64,000 nucleotides of DNA from UBA7672 sp965279085 (GTDB lineage: Bacteria; Pseudomonadota; Alphaproteobacteria; Caulobacterales; Hyphomonadaceae). Location of the stretch: contig OZ257149.1 in NCBI GenBank assembly GCA_965279085.1, positions 3,038,001 through 3,102,000 of the forward strand, in the 5' to 3' direction. Below, piece after piece: positions 15,685-24,651 of this stretch. The position numbers and the translations under genes were made by a program. The notes under the pieces were generated by a model. It searched no databases and had not been told where the DNA came from. It was given only the letters and a program-made list of their open reading frames with translations. Each line of letters starts with the position of its first letter. Position 1 is the stretch's first letter.

Positions 15685-17084
15685 TGCGTAATCACCCCCG
15701 CCAGCGCGGCCTTCGCGGCAAGCACCGGGCTCATCAGGTGTGTGCGGCCGCCGCGTCCCTGGCGGCCTTCGAAATTGCGGTTCGACGTTGAGGCGCAGCG
15801 CTCGCCGGGCTTCAGGATATCCGGATTCATGCCGAGGCACATGGAGCAACCGGGCTCGCGCCATTCGAATCCGGCGTCGGTGAAGATCTTGTCGAGGCCT
15901 TCGTCTTCCGCCTGCGCGCGGATCAGGCCCGAGCCGGGAACCACCATCGCGCGCACGCCCGCCGCGACATGCTTGCCCTTCGCGACCTCGGCTGCCGCAC
16001 GCAGATCCTCGATGCGCGAGTTGGTGCACGAGCCGATGAAGACGCGGTCGATCTTCAGGCCCTCGAGTTTCTGGCCCGGCTCGATGCCCATGTAGGCGAG
16101 GGCGCGTTCCGCGGCTTCGCGTTTCACCGGATCGGAAATCTTCGCGGGCACGGGCGCGGCCGATGTGACAGGCGCGGCCTGTTCGGGGCTCGTGCCCCAG
16201 GTGATCGTCGGCGCCACGTCGGCTGCGGCGATGTCGATCACTTCGTCCCAGTGCGCGCCGTCGTCCGAGTGCAGCGTCTTCCAGTGCTGGATCGCTGTCT
16301 CCCACTGTCCGCCCTTCGGCGCGGCGGGGCGGCCCTTCATGTAATCGAACGTCGCCTCGTCCGGCGCAACGAGACCCGCCCGCGCGCCGCCCTCGATCGA
16401 CAGGTTGCACAGCGTCATCCGGCCTTCCATCGACATCGAATGGATGGCTGAGCCCATGTATTCGATCACATGCCCCGCGCCGCCATTCGTGCCGATGATG
16501 GCGATCAGGTGCAGCGCGAGATCCTTGGCGCCGACGCCGGGACGGAATTCGCCTTCCACCCGCACGGCCATGTTCTTCATCTTGCGCGCGCGCAGCGTCT
16601 GCGTCGCCAGCACATGCTCGACTTCGCTGGTGCCGATGCCGTGCGCCAGCGCGCCAAAGGCGCCATGCGTGGATGTGTGGCTGTCGCCGCAGACGATCGT
16701 GAGCCCCGGCTGCGTGCGGCCCTGTTCGGGGCCGACGACGTGGACGATGCCGTTGTTGATGTCGCCCATCGGGAAGAACTGGATGCCATGTTCCTTCACA
16801 TTGCGCGCCAGCGTCTCAAGCTGTTCGCGCGCCTCGGTGTCTTTCACGCCCGCCATGCCAAGCGACTGGCCTTCGGTCGGCGTGTTGTGGTCGGCGACGG
16901 CGAGTGTGAGGTCGGGGCGGCGCACCTTCCGGCCATTGGTCCGCAGGCCAGCGAAAGCCTGCGGGGTCGTCACCTCGTGGATCAGGTGCAGGTCGATATA
17001 AAGCAGGCTCTCGCCCGACGCCTTGTCGGTCGAGACGACGTGGGCGTCCCAGATCTTGTCATAGAGGGTGCGAGGGCTGCTCAT
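15681..17084 (-). CDS. leuC: 3-isopropylmalate dehydratase large subunit
   Basis: Catalyses isomerisation of 2- to 3-isopropylmalate in leucine synthesis together with LeuD. At 467 residues it has the normal length. Fe-S cluster cysteines are seen in FIGSCTNSR and in GCSMCLGMNPD; the start TLYDKIWDAHVV, CGDSHTSTHGAFG and NRNFEGRQGRGG are standard. Start ATG 17084 is chosen because the family begins there; the 60-residue extension is out of character. leuD is not adjacent: a PIN-domain gene overlaps the 3' end instead. Confidence 0.97.
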   Translation of the reverse strand: MSSPRTLYDKIWDAHVVSTDKASGESLLYIDLHLIHEVTTPQAFAGLRTNGRKVRRPDLTLAVADHNTPTEGQSLGMAGVKDTEAREQLETLARNVKEHGIQFFPMGDINNGIVHVVGPEQGRTQPGLTIVCGDSHTSTHGAFGALAHGIGTSEVEHVLATQTLRARKMKNMAVRVEGEFRPGVGAKDLALHLIAIIGTNGGAGHVIEYMGSAIHSMSMEGRMTLCNLSIEGGARAGLVAPDEATFDYMKGRPAAPKGGQWETAIQHWKTLHSDDGAHWDEVIDIAAADVAPTITWGTSPEQAAPVTSAAPVPAKISDPVKREAAERALAYMGIEPGQKLEGLKIDRVFIGSCTNSRIEDLRAAAEVAKGKHVAAGVRAMVVPGSGLIRAQAEDEGLDKIFTDAGFEWREPGCSMCLGMNPDILKPGERCASTSNRNFEGRQGRGGRTHLMSPVLAAKAALAGVITQ

Positions 17085-17179
17085 GTCCGGGCTATAAGCC
17101 CAGGTTCGAAGCGGCTGCAAGACGCTTCCACCGGATGCGCCTGTTTCGTAGGCTTGCCGGCCAAGCAGGGGGATGCGCG

Positions 17180-17941
17180 ATGATCGGGAAATCCTGGAAG
17201 GGTCTGGCGGCTCTTGGCGTTCTGCTGCTTTCGGCGTGCGGCAGCGCCCCGGAAGCGCCGCCAAACATGCCGCCGCCCCTGTCCTTCGCCGAGGCGCGCG
17301 GAACGCCGGGCGTGCCCCGCTCGGACATGATCAATGTCGCGGGAGAGGCGGTGGTGGCGAGCGGGCAGGTGGGTCGCGACAAGATGCTGATCGCCATTCC
17401 CTATACCTACAAATACACCGCCGTGCTGACCGAGGACGTCAACGGCTACAGCTTCACCGTGCCCGGCGTGCAGGCGCCCAAGGGATCGCCCGGCTTCTAT
17501 GTCGGGACATTCCGCAACCCTTACGGCTCCAATGGGCCGGACGACATGTGGTGCTTCCTGCCGAAGCTTTCTGGCGGATCGCGTGACGCGATCTGCCTGT
17601 ACCGGATGCAGCCCGGCATCGCCGCCATCGCGCCGACGGGTCGCAATCCGTACATGTGGTTCAGCTTCGCCCCGGCGACCGGCAGCTTCGATTTCGTCCA
17701 TACGCCCATCTTCGAACGGCGCGACGTAGCGATCCCGGGCGACCTCAAGCTGGAATATCGGTTCATCGAGTGGTCCGATCGCGAGGTCAAACTCGCCGAA
17801 TTCGCAGCGGGGCGGCATGTTCACGAGTTCAAGGTCGCGCGAGGCGCCGGCGGCGATGCGGTGCTTCCGACGGTAGCCGGGATGTTGCGGATTTCGCCCG
17901 CCGGGGCGAACGGCCGGGACGCCACGGTGAAGCTGGAATAG
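17180..17941 (+). CDS. Hypothetical lipoprotein
   Basis: A 253-residue lipoprotein (lipobox LLSAC at about 16-20) of unknown function, transcribed divergently from leuC with 95 bases between. A Pro-rich linker leads to a mostly beta-strand domain (IAIPYTYKYTAVLTEDVNGYSF, GFYVGTFRNPYG, MWCFLPK...ICLYRMQPG), with two Cys that could pair. GGGGGA stands upstream of the ATG at a good distance. Confidence 0.75.
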   Translation: MIGKSWKGLAALGVLLLSACGSAPEAPPNMPPPLSFAEARGTPGVPRSDMINVAGEAVVASGQVGRDKMLIAIPYTYKYTAVLTEDVNGYSFTVPGVQAPKGSPGFYVGTFRNPYGSNGPDDMWCFLPKLSGGSRDAICLYRMQPGIAAIAPTGRNPYMWFSFAPATGSFDFVHTPIFERRDVAIPGDLKLEYRFIEWSDREVKLAEFAAGRHVHEFKVARGAGGDAVLPTVAGMLRISPAGANGRDATVKLE

Positions 17942-18043
17942 CCCGACGCGTCAGGCTGGCTCACCGTTGGCGTGACAATCCGCCTTTGACCGATATGGGC
18001 CTCCATGCGCTAGAACTGCGCCATTCGCCGGAGATGACCTCGC

Positions 18044-19126
18044 ATGACTTCGCTGTTCGAACCAATGACGCTGAAGCGCGGCCCGGCCTGGAAGAACCGG
18101 TTCATGCTGGCGCCCCTCACCAACACGCAGAGTCATGCGGACGGTAAGCTCAGCGACGACGAATTCCGCTGGCTCACCATGCGCGCCGAGGGCGGGTTCG
18201 GCCTGACCATGACCTGCGCCTCCCATGTGCAGCGGGTGGGGCAAGGCTTCCCCGGTCAGCTCGGCTGCTGGGATGACATGCACATCGAAGGGCTCACGCG
18301 CCTCGCGTCCGCTCTCAAGGCGCAGGGCACGCACGCCGTCGTCCAGCTCCACCATGCCGGCATGCGCTCGCCAAAGGAGCTGATCGGTGAAGCGCCGGTA
18401 TGCCCGTCCGACGATGCCGCGACCGGCGCCCGCGCGCTGACGCTTGCCGAAGTGCATCGGTTGCGCGACGACTTCGTCGCCGCCGCCCGCCGGGCCGAGC
18501 GCGCAGGCTTCCATGGCGCCGAATTGCACGGCGCCCACGGCTACATCCTCTGCGCGTTTCTGAGCCCGGAGATCAACAAGCGCGAGGACGAATACGGCGG
18601 CTCGCTCGAGAACCGTTCCCGCCTGCTGTTCGAGATCATCGACGGCGTGCGCACCGCATGTGGTCCGGACTTCAGCCTTGGAGTCCGCCTGTCGCCTGAG
18701 CGCTTCGGCATGAAGCTGGAAGAGATCGCGCAAGTCGCCCAGCGTCTGATGCGTGAGGACAAGATCGAGTACCTGGACATGTCCCTCTGGGATGTCTTCA
18801 AGGAGCCCGAGGAAGCGCACCTCAAGGGCCGCAGCCTCGCGTCCTATTTCACGTCGCTCGAACGCGGCAATGTCCGCCTCGGCGCTGCCGGCAAGCTCAC
18901 CACGGGCGAAGGCGTGAAGCGCGCGATGGAGCTCGGCCTCGACTATGTCGTCATCGGCCGCGCCGCGATCCTGCACCACGACTTCCCCAAATGCGTCGCC
19001 GCCGACGCAGACTTCCGGCCGACGCCTAACCCCGTGACGCCGGATTATCTGCGCGCCGAAGGCCTGAGCGACGCTTTCGTCACCTACATGCGCCAATGGA
19101 AGGGCTTTGTCGCGGAGGCGGCCTAG
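18044..19126 (+). CDS. NADH:flavin oxidoreductase, Old Yellow Enzyme family
   Basis: An FMN-dependent ene-reductase-type TIM-barrel enzyme of 360 residues. Seen are LFEPMTLKRG...NRFMLAPLTN (FMN contact strand 1), VQLHHAG, the active-site HGAHGYILCAFLSPEINKREDEYGGSLENRSR motif, and LGAAGKLTT plus YVVIGRAAI at the phosphate-binding end. The usual physiological role is reduction of activated alkenes or nitro compounds by NAD(P)H. It converges on the nitronate monooxygenase gene, and their stops share a CTAG on opposite strands. Confidence 0.92.
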   Translation: MTSLFEPMTLKRGPAWKNRFMLAPLTNTQSHADGKLSDDEFRWLTMRAEGGFGLTMTCASHVQRVGQGFPGQLGCWDDMHIEGLTRLASALKAQGTHAVVQLHHAGMRSPKELIGEAPVCPSDDAATGARALTLAEVHRLRDDFVAAARRAERAGFHGAELHGAHGYILCAFLSPEINKREDEYGGSLENRSRLLFEIIDGVRTACGPDFSLGVRLSPERFGMKLEEIAQVAQRLMREDKIEYLDMSLWDVFKEPEEAHLKGRSLASYFTSLERGNVRLGAAGKLTTGEGVKRAMELGLDYVVIGRAAILHHDFPKCVAADADFRPTPNPVTPDYLRAEGLSDAFVTYMRQWKGFVAEAA

Positions 19127-20061
19127 GCGATCACGCGGTTCATCCGCGCCAGCGTTTCCTCGAACTCGGCCATGGTCTCATCGAACACCTGTTTCACCGG
19201 CTTCACCTCGGTGATGCGGCCCGCGACCTGTCCCGTCAGCGCAATGCCGGCTTCGAGGTCGCCGCCGAAATAGACGTCTTGCGTGCGCGCGAATTCGCCG
19301 AAGATGTTGGACGATCCCTCCGCTTCCAGCCGTGTCGTCCGCTCCGTGCGTAGAGCACGCAGGGCCGGGCCGGGGCCCTTGCGGTTGAGGAACACCGTGT
19401 CCGTCGCCTCGGCCTTGATGATCGCATCCTTCCAGTTCTGATGAACCGGGCTTTCCTTGGACGACAGGATACGCGTGCCCATCAGCACGCCTTCAGCGCC
19501 CAGCGCGAACGCCGCCGCCATCGAGCGGCCGTCGATGATGCCGCCTGCGGCCACGACAGGCACGTTCACGCGCTCGCAAACCAGCGGGATCAGCACCATC
19601 GAGGCGACATCCTTCGGGTTCTTGAAGCCGCCGCCTTCGCCGCCCTCGACGATCAGGCCATCGACGCCAGCCTCCACGGCGCGCAGGGCGCCGGCAAGGT
19701 TCGGCACGACGTGGAACACGGTGAGCCCCGCGCCCTTCAGCAGGGCGGTGTATTTCATCGGATCGCCCGCCGAGGTTGTGACGAACTTCACGCCCTGGTC
19801 GATCACGAACTGCACGATGCCGGGGTCGCGCACGAAGGCCTGCGCCACGTTCACGCCGAACGGCTTGTCCGTCAGCGTCCGCATCTTCACGATTTCCTGC
19901 TTCACCGCATCGAGCTCGCCCGAGGACGTCTCGATGATCCCCATCCCGCCTGCGTTAGACACGGCCGACGACAGCTGCGACCGCGCAATCCACCCCATCG
20001 CCGCCTGGATGATCGGCTTCTCGATGCCGAGTATCTCTGTGATGCGCGTGCGGATCGCCAT
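19123..20061 (-). CDS. Nitronate monooxygenase (2-nitropropane dioxygenase-like)
   Basis: A 312-residue FMN TIM-barrel oxidoreductase. Landmarks are EKPIIQAAMGWIAR, LSNAGGMGII-like SNAGGMGIIE, VFHVVPN, GLIVEGGEGGGF, VPVVAAGGIIDGRSM and GAEGVLMGTRIL, all typical of the NPD/YrpB group. It oxidises alkyl nitronates or may act as an NADH:quinone-type reductase, as several relatives do. The ATG lies two bases past the stop of the diacylglycerol kinase gene, so they are one operon. The long upstream frame is not part of it. Confidence 0.92.
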   Translation of the reverse strand: MAIRTRITEILGIEKPIIQAAMGWIARSQLSSAVSNAGGMGIIETSSGELDAVKQEIVKMRTLTDKPFGVNVAQAFVRDPGIVQFVIDQGVKFVTTSAGDPMKYTALLKGAGLTVFHVVPNLAGALRAVEAGVDGLIVEGGEGGGFKNPKDVASMVLIPLVCERVNVPVVAAGGIIDGRSMAAAFALGAEGVLMGTRILSSKESPVHQNWKDAIIKAEATDTVFLNRKGPGPALRALRTERTTRLEAEGSSNIFGEFARTQDVYFGGDLEAGIALTGQVAGRITEVKPVKQVFDETMAEFEETLARMNRVIA

Positions 20062-20063
20062 GG

Positions 20064-20423
20064 TCAGAACCTCAGATACGGCCAGAACACCAGAGCCCCG
20101 ATGATAGCCGCCGTGATGGCGGCGACCAGCACTGCCCCGGCGGCAACATCCTTTGCGGCCTTCACAGACACGTGGAATTCCGGCTGCACCACATTGCAGA
20201 GGTGCTCGAATGCCGTGTTCACGATCTCGATGACCCAGACGAAGCCGATCGCTAATGCGATCCAGCGCCAATCGCTTGCGGTGATGTTGAGGGCCGCGCC
20301 TCCGGCCACGACAATGGCGGTCGCGACCAGATGGATCCAGGCGTTGTGCTGGGTCTTCAGCACGAAGCCGAGGCCGCGGAAGGCGTGGCCGAAACTGGCG
20401 ATGCGCTTGGCGAGGCTGAACAT
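20064..20423 (-). CDS. dgkA: Diacylglycerol kinase, prokaryotic type
   Basis: A small integral-membrane lipid kinase of 119 residues with three membrane segments. The family signature is intact: IEIVNTAFEHLCNVV and KAAKDVAAGAVL, with the catalytic Glu in the first and the Asp/Ala/Gly turn in the second. It phosphorylates diacylglycerol (or undecaprenol) with ATP in the inner membrane, recycling the DAG left over by glucan or envelope synthesis (OpgH-type pathways produce it). GGGGGAG precedes the ATG. The nitronate monooxygenase follows directly. Confidence 0.93.
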   Translation of the reverse strand: MFSLAKRIASFGHAFRGLGFVLKTQHNAWIHLVATAIVVAGGAALNITASDWRWIALAIGFVWVIEIVNTAFEHLCNVVQPEFHVSVKAAKDVAAGAVLVAAITAAIIGALVFWPYLRF

Positions 20424-20487
20424 GGCTCCCCCTGAAATCATCGGGAGGTATCTGGCGTTAGCGGAGGCTTCGTTGCAACCTTGCGCG

Positions 20488-21084
20488 ATGAAACACGCAC
20501 TCTTCCTCCTTGCCTTTGCCGTCGCGGGCTGCTCTCCGGCGCCAGCCGGAGAAACCCCTGCCGGGCCTGCTCCAGCTGCGGAAGTTCCGAAGCCGCCCGT
20601 CGCGGCGGACCTGTTCATCGGGCAGCTCGCGGACCTGTGCGGACTGAGGTTCGAGGGCAAGGTCGTATCCACGGACGCCGCCGATGCGGAGATGGCGGGC
20701 CAGCGCCTCCTGATGCATGTGCGGGATTGCTCGCCGGAGGAAGTGCGTATTCCCTTCCATGTCGGCCAGGATGCATCGCGTACCTGGATCGTCACGCGCA
20801 CGGCGGAAGGCCTGCGGCTGAAGCACGATCATCGGCACGCGGACGGGACCGAGGACGAGATTTCGCAGTATGGCGGCGACACGGTGAGCACAGGCACAGC
20901 CGACCGGCAGGAATTCCCGGCCGACGCCTTCTCGAAGCAGCTGTTCGAGACCAAGGGCAATCCGGCATCGGTCGCAAACGTGTGGGCGATGGAATTGACG
21001 GAGGTGATGTTCGCCTATGAGCTGCGCCGTCCCCAGCGATTCTTCCGCGTCGAATTCGATCTGACGAAACCCGCCGCCCCGTAA
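20488..21084 (+). CDS. Hypothetical lipoprotein
   Basis: A 198-residue lipoprotein (lipobox AVAGC at about 11-15) with a Pro/Ala linker and a compact domain with three Cys (DLCGL, RDCSPEE). The TWIVTRTAEGLRLKHDHRHADGTEDEISQYGGDT stretch is family-specific but without known function. It is divergent from dgkA, 64 bases apart. The small size and linker suggest a periplasmic accessory protein. Confidence 0.75.
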   Translation: MKHALFLLAFAVAGCSPAPAGETPAGPAPAAEVPKPPVAADLFIGQLADLCGLRFEGKVVSTDAADAEMAGQRLLMHVRDCSPEEVRIPFHVGQDASRTWIVTRTAEGLRLKHDHRHADGTEDEISQYGGDTVSTGTADRQEFPADAFSKQLFETKGNPASVANVWAMELTEVMFAYELRRPQRFFRVEFDLTKPAAP

Positions 21085-21209
21085 TTCCGCGGAAACCAGA
21101 CCGGGTACGCGGGCGATATTTCCTTCTGAATCAATGGAAGCACGCCGCAAAAGTGGAGGATCTGGATCCGCCAATCCCCCACCGGCCATACCCGGCAAGA
21201 TAATGCCGT

Positions 21210-22148
21210 ATGAGCAACACATCGAATCTCCAGCTTCCGTACCTCGCCGTTGGGCAGGCGCAGAAGCATGTCACGGTGAACCAGTCCCTCCGCAGACTGG
21301 ACGCCATCATCCAGCTTGGCGTCGTTTCCGCGACGACCACGGCGGAGCCTGCATCGCCCGCCGATGGCGATGTCTACATCGTGCCCGTCGGAAAGAGCGG
21401 CGCGAACTGGTCAGCCTACGCCAACTGGTCGCTTGGCTATTATCGCGACGGCGCATGGGAGCAGATCACGCCGCGAGAAGGCTGGATCGCCTATGTCCGC
21501 GATGTTGATCAGGCATTGGTCTGTACCGGCTCGGCCTGGGCGAACATTTCGGCCGCGCTCCGCCTGTCAGCGACCGACCGCCTGCTTGGAAGATCCTCGT
21601 CAGGCGCCGGCGCGGCCGAGGAGATCGCCTGCACGGCAGCTGGACGTGCGCTGATTGATGACGCCGACGCGCGTGCACAATGCGCGACGCTTGGCACATG
21701 GCGCGTGTTGGGCGCATCGGCTGTCGCATCGTCCGTTACAGGAACCACGACCAAGACGGCGCTAGCGACCGTCAGCATTCCCGGCGGCGTGATCGGCGCC
21801 AACGGGCGGCTGCGCGTCACCTGCCACTTCTCGACGACTGCAAGCACCAACAACAAGACGCTGTCGTGGGAATACGGCGCGACGGCGTTCCTGAATTTCA
21901 CGCAGAATGGCGCGACAATCGGCGGCTATCGTGATCAGCGGGAGATGGCCAATGTGAATGCCGAGAACGCCCAGAAAAGCTGGTGGTCCAGCCAGGCGCC
22001 GTTCGGCATCGGCATCAACTCGGTCAGCACCGGCGCCGGCGTCGACAGCACGGTATCGCAGGATCTGGTTTTCTACGGCACGCTGGCGAACGCCGGAGAG
22101 ACGATCACGCTCGAAAGCTATGTTGTCGAACTGTTCCACCACGCATGA
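21210..22148 (+). CDS. DUF2793 protein (phage/GTA tail-fibre-like)
   Basis: A 312-residue protein whose first 95 residues are a textbook DUF2793 module: LQLPYLAVGQAQKHVTVNQSLRRLDAIIQL, PADGDVYIVPVGKSG, and EGWIAYVRD. DUF2793 is found in tail-tip or host-specificity proteins of phages and gene transfer agents. The rest is a Thr/Ser/Ala-rich, beta-type region (GTWRVLGAS..., STTASTNNKTLSWEY) as in receptor-binding tips. No other phage structural gene is nearby, so it is an isolated relic or a domesticated adhesin. Confidence 0.85.
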   Translation: MSNTSNLQLPYLAVGQAQKHVTVNQSLRRLDAIIQLGVVSATTTAEPASPADGDVYIVPVGKSGANWSAYANWSLGYYRDGAWEQITPREGWIAYVRDVDQALVCTGSAWANISAALRLSATDRLLGRSSSGAGAAEEIACTAAGRALIDDADARAQCATLGTWRVLGASAVASSVTGTTTKTALATVSIPGGVIGANGRLRVTCHFSTTASTNNKTLSWEYGATAFLNFTQNGATIGGYRDQREMANVNAENAQKSWWSSQAPFGIGINSVSTGAGVDSTVSQDLVFYGTLANAGETITLESYVVELFHHA

Positions 22149-22166
22149 TGTGATGACGCGCGGCGT

Positions 22167-22934
22167 CTACCAGACGCCTCGCGTCACGCCGTTGGTCAGG
22201 TACTGGCCAAGCGTGGGAGCATAGTACTGGTTCGAGGGCAGGGTGCTGGGCGGCAGTGGCTTCGCTTCTCCCGCCAGCACTCGTCCCATCGTCTCGACGA
22301 CGAGGTCCTGCGACCTCGCGGCCATCAGCGTCATATATGTTTGCAGGTTGTCGTTTGCGGCGACCGGCACGCGGTTGGTCGCAAGCACCGGCCCTGTGTC
22401 AACGCCAAGATCGACGAGGTGCAGCGTCACGCCGAAATTCTCCGGCTCACCATTGGCCAGCGCGAAATAGCCGCCATTGATGCCGCGATAGGCCGGGTTG
22501 ATCCCCGAATGATAGTTCACGACCGGACACCCGCACGCTTCCAGAAGCGGCTTGCGCAACATGCCGGTCGAGGCGACGAACACCGCCTTTGGCTTCAGCA
22601 GCCGGATCTTGTTGATCGCGTCGTGGCTGTTGAGGCTGTCCACGTCGATGCGCGTGAAATCCGTGACCGGCGCCGCATTGCACTCGGCCTGCAGCTCAGC
22701 TAGCCGCGCACGTGACATCGGCTTGGTAGCCTTCGCGGCAAGGGTCGCAGCCTTCATCGAATAGACGGCCGCGGCGCCAAGCTTCTTTCGGCGGCGTTGC
22801 CAGAAGGCGGACGCAGGCTCGCCCTTCTCGACGATCACCCAGAAATTGCCGAAGCGCTGGCGAAGCGCATTGACCATTGTCCAGGCGTGCGGCGCATCGC
22901 CGACAAGCGCGACAAGACCGTTCGAGCTGCTCAT
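22167..22934 (-). CDS. Formyltransferase family protein
   Basis: A 255-residue protein with the N-terminal catalytic fold of Met-tRNA or sugar formyltransferases. The active-site set is visible: NYHSGINPAYRGINGGY (Asn and His) and LVDLGVDTGPVL (Asp in D-T-G-P). It lacks the C-terminal OB domain of Met-tRNA formyltransferase, so it most likely formylates an amino-sugar nucleotide or another small amine using N10-formyl-THF. It converges with the DUF2793 gene across 18 bases. Confidence 0.85.
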   Translation of the reverse strand: MSSSNGLVALVGDAPHAWTMVNALRQRFGNFWVIVEKGEPASAFWQRRRKKLGAAAVYSMKAATLAAKATKPMSRARLAELQAECNAAPVTDFTRIDVDSLNSHDAINKIRLLKPKAVFVASTGMLRKPLLEACGCPVVNYHSGINPAYRGINGGYFALANGEPENFGVTLHLVDLGVDTGPVLATNRVPVAANDNLQTYMTLMAARSQDLVVETMGRVLAGEAKPLPPSTLPSNQYYAPTLGQYLTNGVTRGVW

Positions 22935-23013
22935 GTGGAGAGTCCGGGCAGTTATTCCCGCGAGCCTGACACGGCGCGGTTAGCGCAGGCGAAACCCGAT
23001 CGATGAAATTGGA

Positions 23014-23493
23014 TCAATCGCAGCCATCGCGGACGCCATTGAAAAGGCCGAGATTCTGAAGATTGAGGGCGCCGGCCGGAGATGACGGTTTGAGGTTGGG
23101 ACTTATTCGAATGTTCTCGTTGTCTGCAGCCACGACAAGGTCGTGTGTGGAGTCGTATTCGAATCGGAGCGCGCCAGAGACAGACGGCAGAGCGCGGTAG
23201 CGATAGACGAGATGCCGATCGAGCCGCCATATCTCCGATCCGTCGCGCGCCAGTCGCCAAGTGGCGATGATCGTCGTCTGGCCAAGCTCATAACGGAGCT
23301 GTGTGCCGGTGTAGAAATCTGGCGCTTCGCTGTCTGGCAAAAGGCGTAATGTTTCGACGATGCTTTCAGACTGTCTCGCGATCCAACATCCGCGCGCAAA
23401 CTCAACCACTGATAGCGAGGAAGAACTCGGAGCGTTGGCGCACGCAACGAAAGCTATCAGCATGGCGACCAGCCCCAGTTTCCGGACAATCAT
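23014..23493 (-). CDS. Hypothetical lipoprotein
   Basis: A 159-residue lipoprotein (lipobox FVAC at about residue 17) of unknown function with a small beta-rich domain (GCWIARQSESIVETLRLL, YELGQTTIIATWRLARDG, LDRHLVYRYRAL). ARGCWIAR recalls domains that evaluate a fluid-exposed ligand, but no assignment is justified. The ATG is weakly supported by a ribosome site; local GC is below that of the neighbours. Confidence 0.65.
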   Translation of the reverse strand: MIVRKLGLVAMLIAFVACANAPSSSSLSVVEFARGCWIARQSESIVETLRLLPDSEAPDFYTGTQLRYELGQTTIIATWRLARDGSEIWRLDRHLVYRYRALPSVSGALRFEYDSTHDLVVAADNENIRISPNLKPSSPAGALNLQNLGLFNGVRDGCD

Positions 23494-23577
23494 GCTGAAA
23501 TCCCGTCGATGGCTCTGGAATGTGTTCCACAAAGTTAGCCGCCCCTGCTAGTCTCCACGTCCGATCGGGAGCCTCCC

Positions 23578-24591
23578 ATGTCCGTATCCGAAGCCTTCAT
23601 TCGCGGCATTCCCAAGGCGGAACTGCATCTGCACATTGAAGGCTCGCTGGAGCCCGAGCAGATGTTCGCGTTCAGCGCGCGCAACAAGGTGACGATCCCG
23701 TTCAAGTCTGTGGAGGAGGTGAGGGCCGCCTACGCCTTCTCGAACCTGCAGGACTTCCTCGACATCTACTATCAGGGCGCGAACGTGCTGCAGACGGAGG
23801 AGGATTTCCGCGATCTGGCGCTGGCCTATTTCGCACGGCTGCATGCTGACGGCGGGCGGCACGCCGAGATTTTCTTCGATCCTGAGACACACACGGATCG
23901 CGGCCTGCCATTCTCTATCGCGATCGACGGCCTGTTGGCGGGCATGAAGGAGGCCGAAGGGAAGTTCGGCATAACGTCGGAGCTGATCATGTGCTTCCTG
24001 CGTCATCTCGACGAGACATCGTCGCTCCAGACGCTGAGGTCGGCTGAGCAGTATCTGGGTCGTATTGCCGGCGTCGGCCTAGACAGCTCCGAGAAGGGTC
24101 ATCCACCCTCGAAGTTCGCCCGCGTCTTCCAGGCAGCACGCGAGCGCGGCCTCAAGATCTGCGCGCATGCGGGAGAGGAGGGGCCGCCGGAGTACGTCCA
24201 CGAAGCGCTCGATATCCTGCATGTCGATCGCATCGACCATGGCAACCGCGCGCTCGAGGATGCGGCGCTGACGCAGCGGTTGATAGAGAGCGGCATGACG
24301 TTGACCGTCTGCCCGCTCTCGAACCTCAAGCTCTGCGTCGTGATGGATCTCAAGGACCATCCCATGAAGCGCATGCTGCAGCTCGGGCTGAAAGCGACCT
24401 GCAACTCCGACGACCCGGCCTATTTCGGCGGCTATGTCGGCGACAATTATATCCGCACCGCTCAGGCTGTGGGCCTGACGCGCGAGGACATCGTCACGCT
24501 GGCGAAGAACTCCTTCACCGGCTCATTTCTCAATCAGGCGGAAATCGCGAGGCATGTCGCAGCGGTGGATGCGTTCGCCGCCGCCACCTGA
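23578..24591 (+). CDS. Adenosine/adenine deaminase (probably adenine deaminase)
   Basis: A 337-residue zinc-dependent purine deaminase of the ADA superfamily. The metal and catalytic residues are in place: KAELHLHIEGSL, ICAHAGEEG, DRIDHGNRALED and the terminal NSDDPAYFGGYVGDNY. The NSDDPAYFGGY form is the signature of the adenine-deaminase branch (as in Pseudomonas PA0148 and yeast Aah1) rather than adenosine deaminase, which has NTDDP. It converts adenine to hypoxanthine in purine salvage. No purine operon surrounds it; a thioesterase follows. Confidence 0.9.
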   Translation: MSVSEAFIRGIPKAELHLHIEGSLEPEQMFAFSARNKVTIPFKSVEEVRAAYAFSNLQDFLDIYYQGANVLQTEEDFRDLALAYFARLHADGGRHAEIFFDPETHTDRGLPFSIAIDGLLAGMKEAEGKFGITSELIMCFLRHLDETSSLQTLRSAEQYLGRIAGVGLDSSEKGHPPSKFARVFQAARERGLKICAHAGEEGPPEYVHEALDILHVDRIDHGNRALEDAALTQRLIESGMTLTVCPLSNLKLCVVMDLKDHPMKRMLQLGLKATCNSDDPAYFGGYVGDNYIRTAQAVGLTREDIVTLAKNSFTGSFLNQAEIARHVAAVDAFAAAT

Positions 24592-24651
24592 CCGTTTCAA
24601 TTACCTCGCGGGTACTTGCCCTCAGCCTGCGCCTGTTGGAAATCATCGGTC

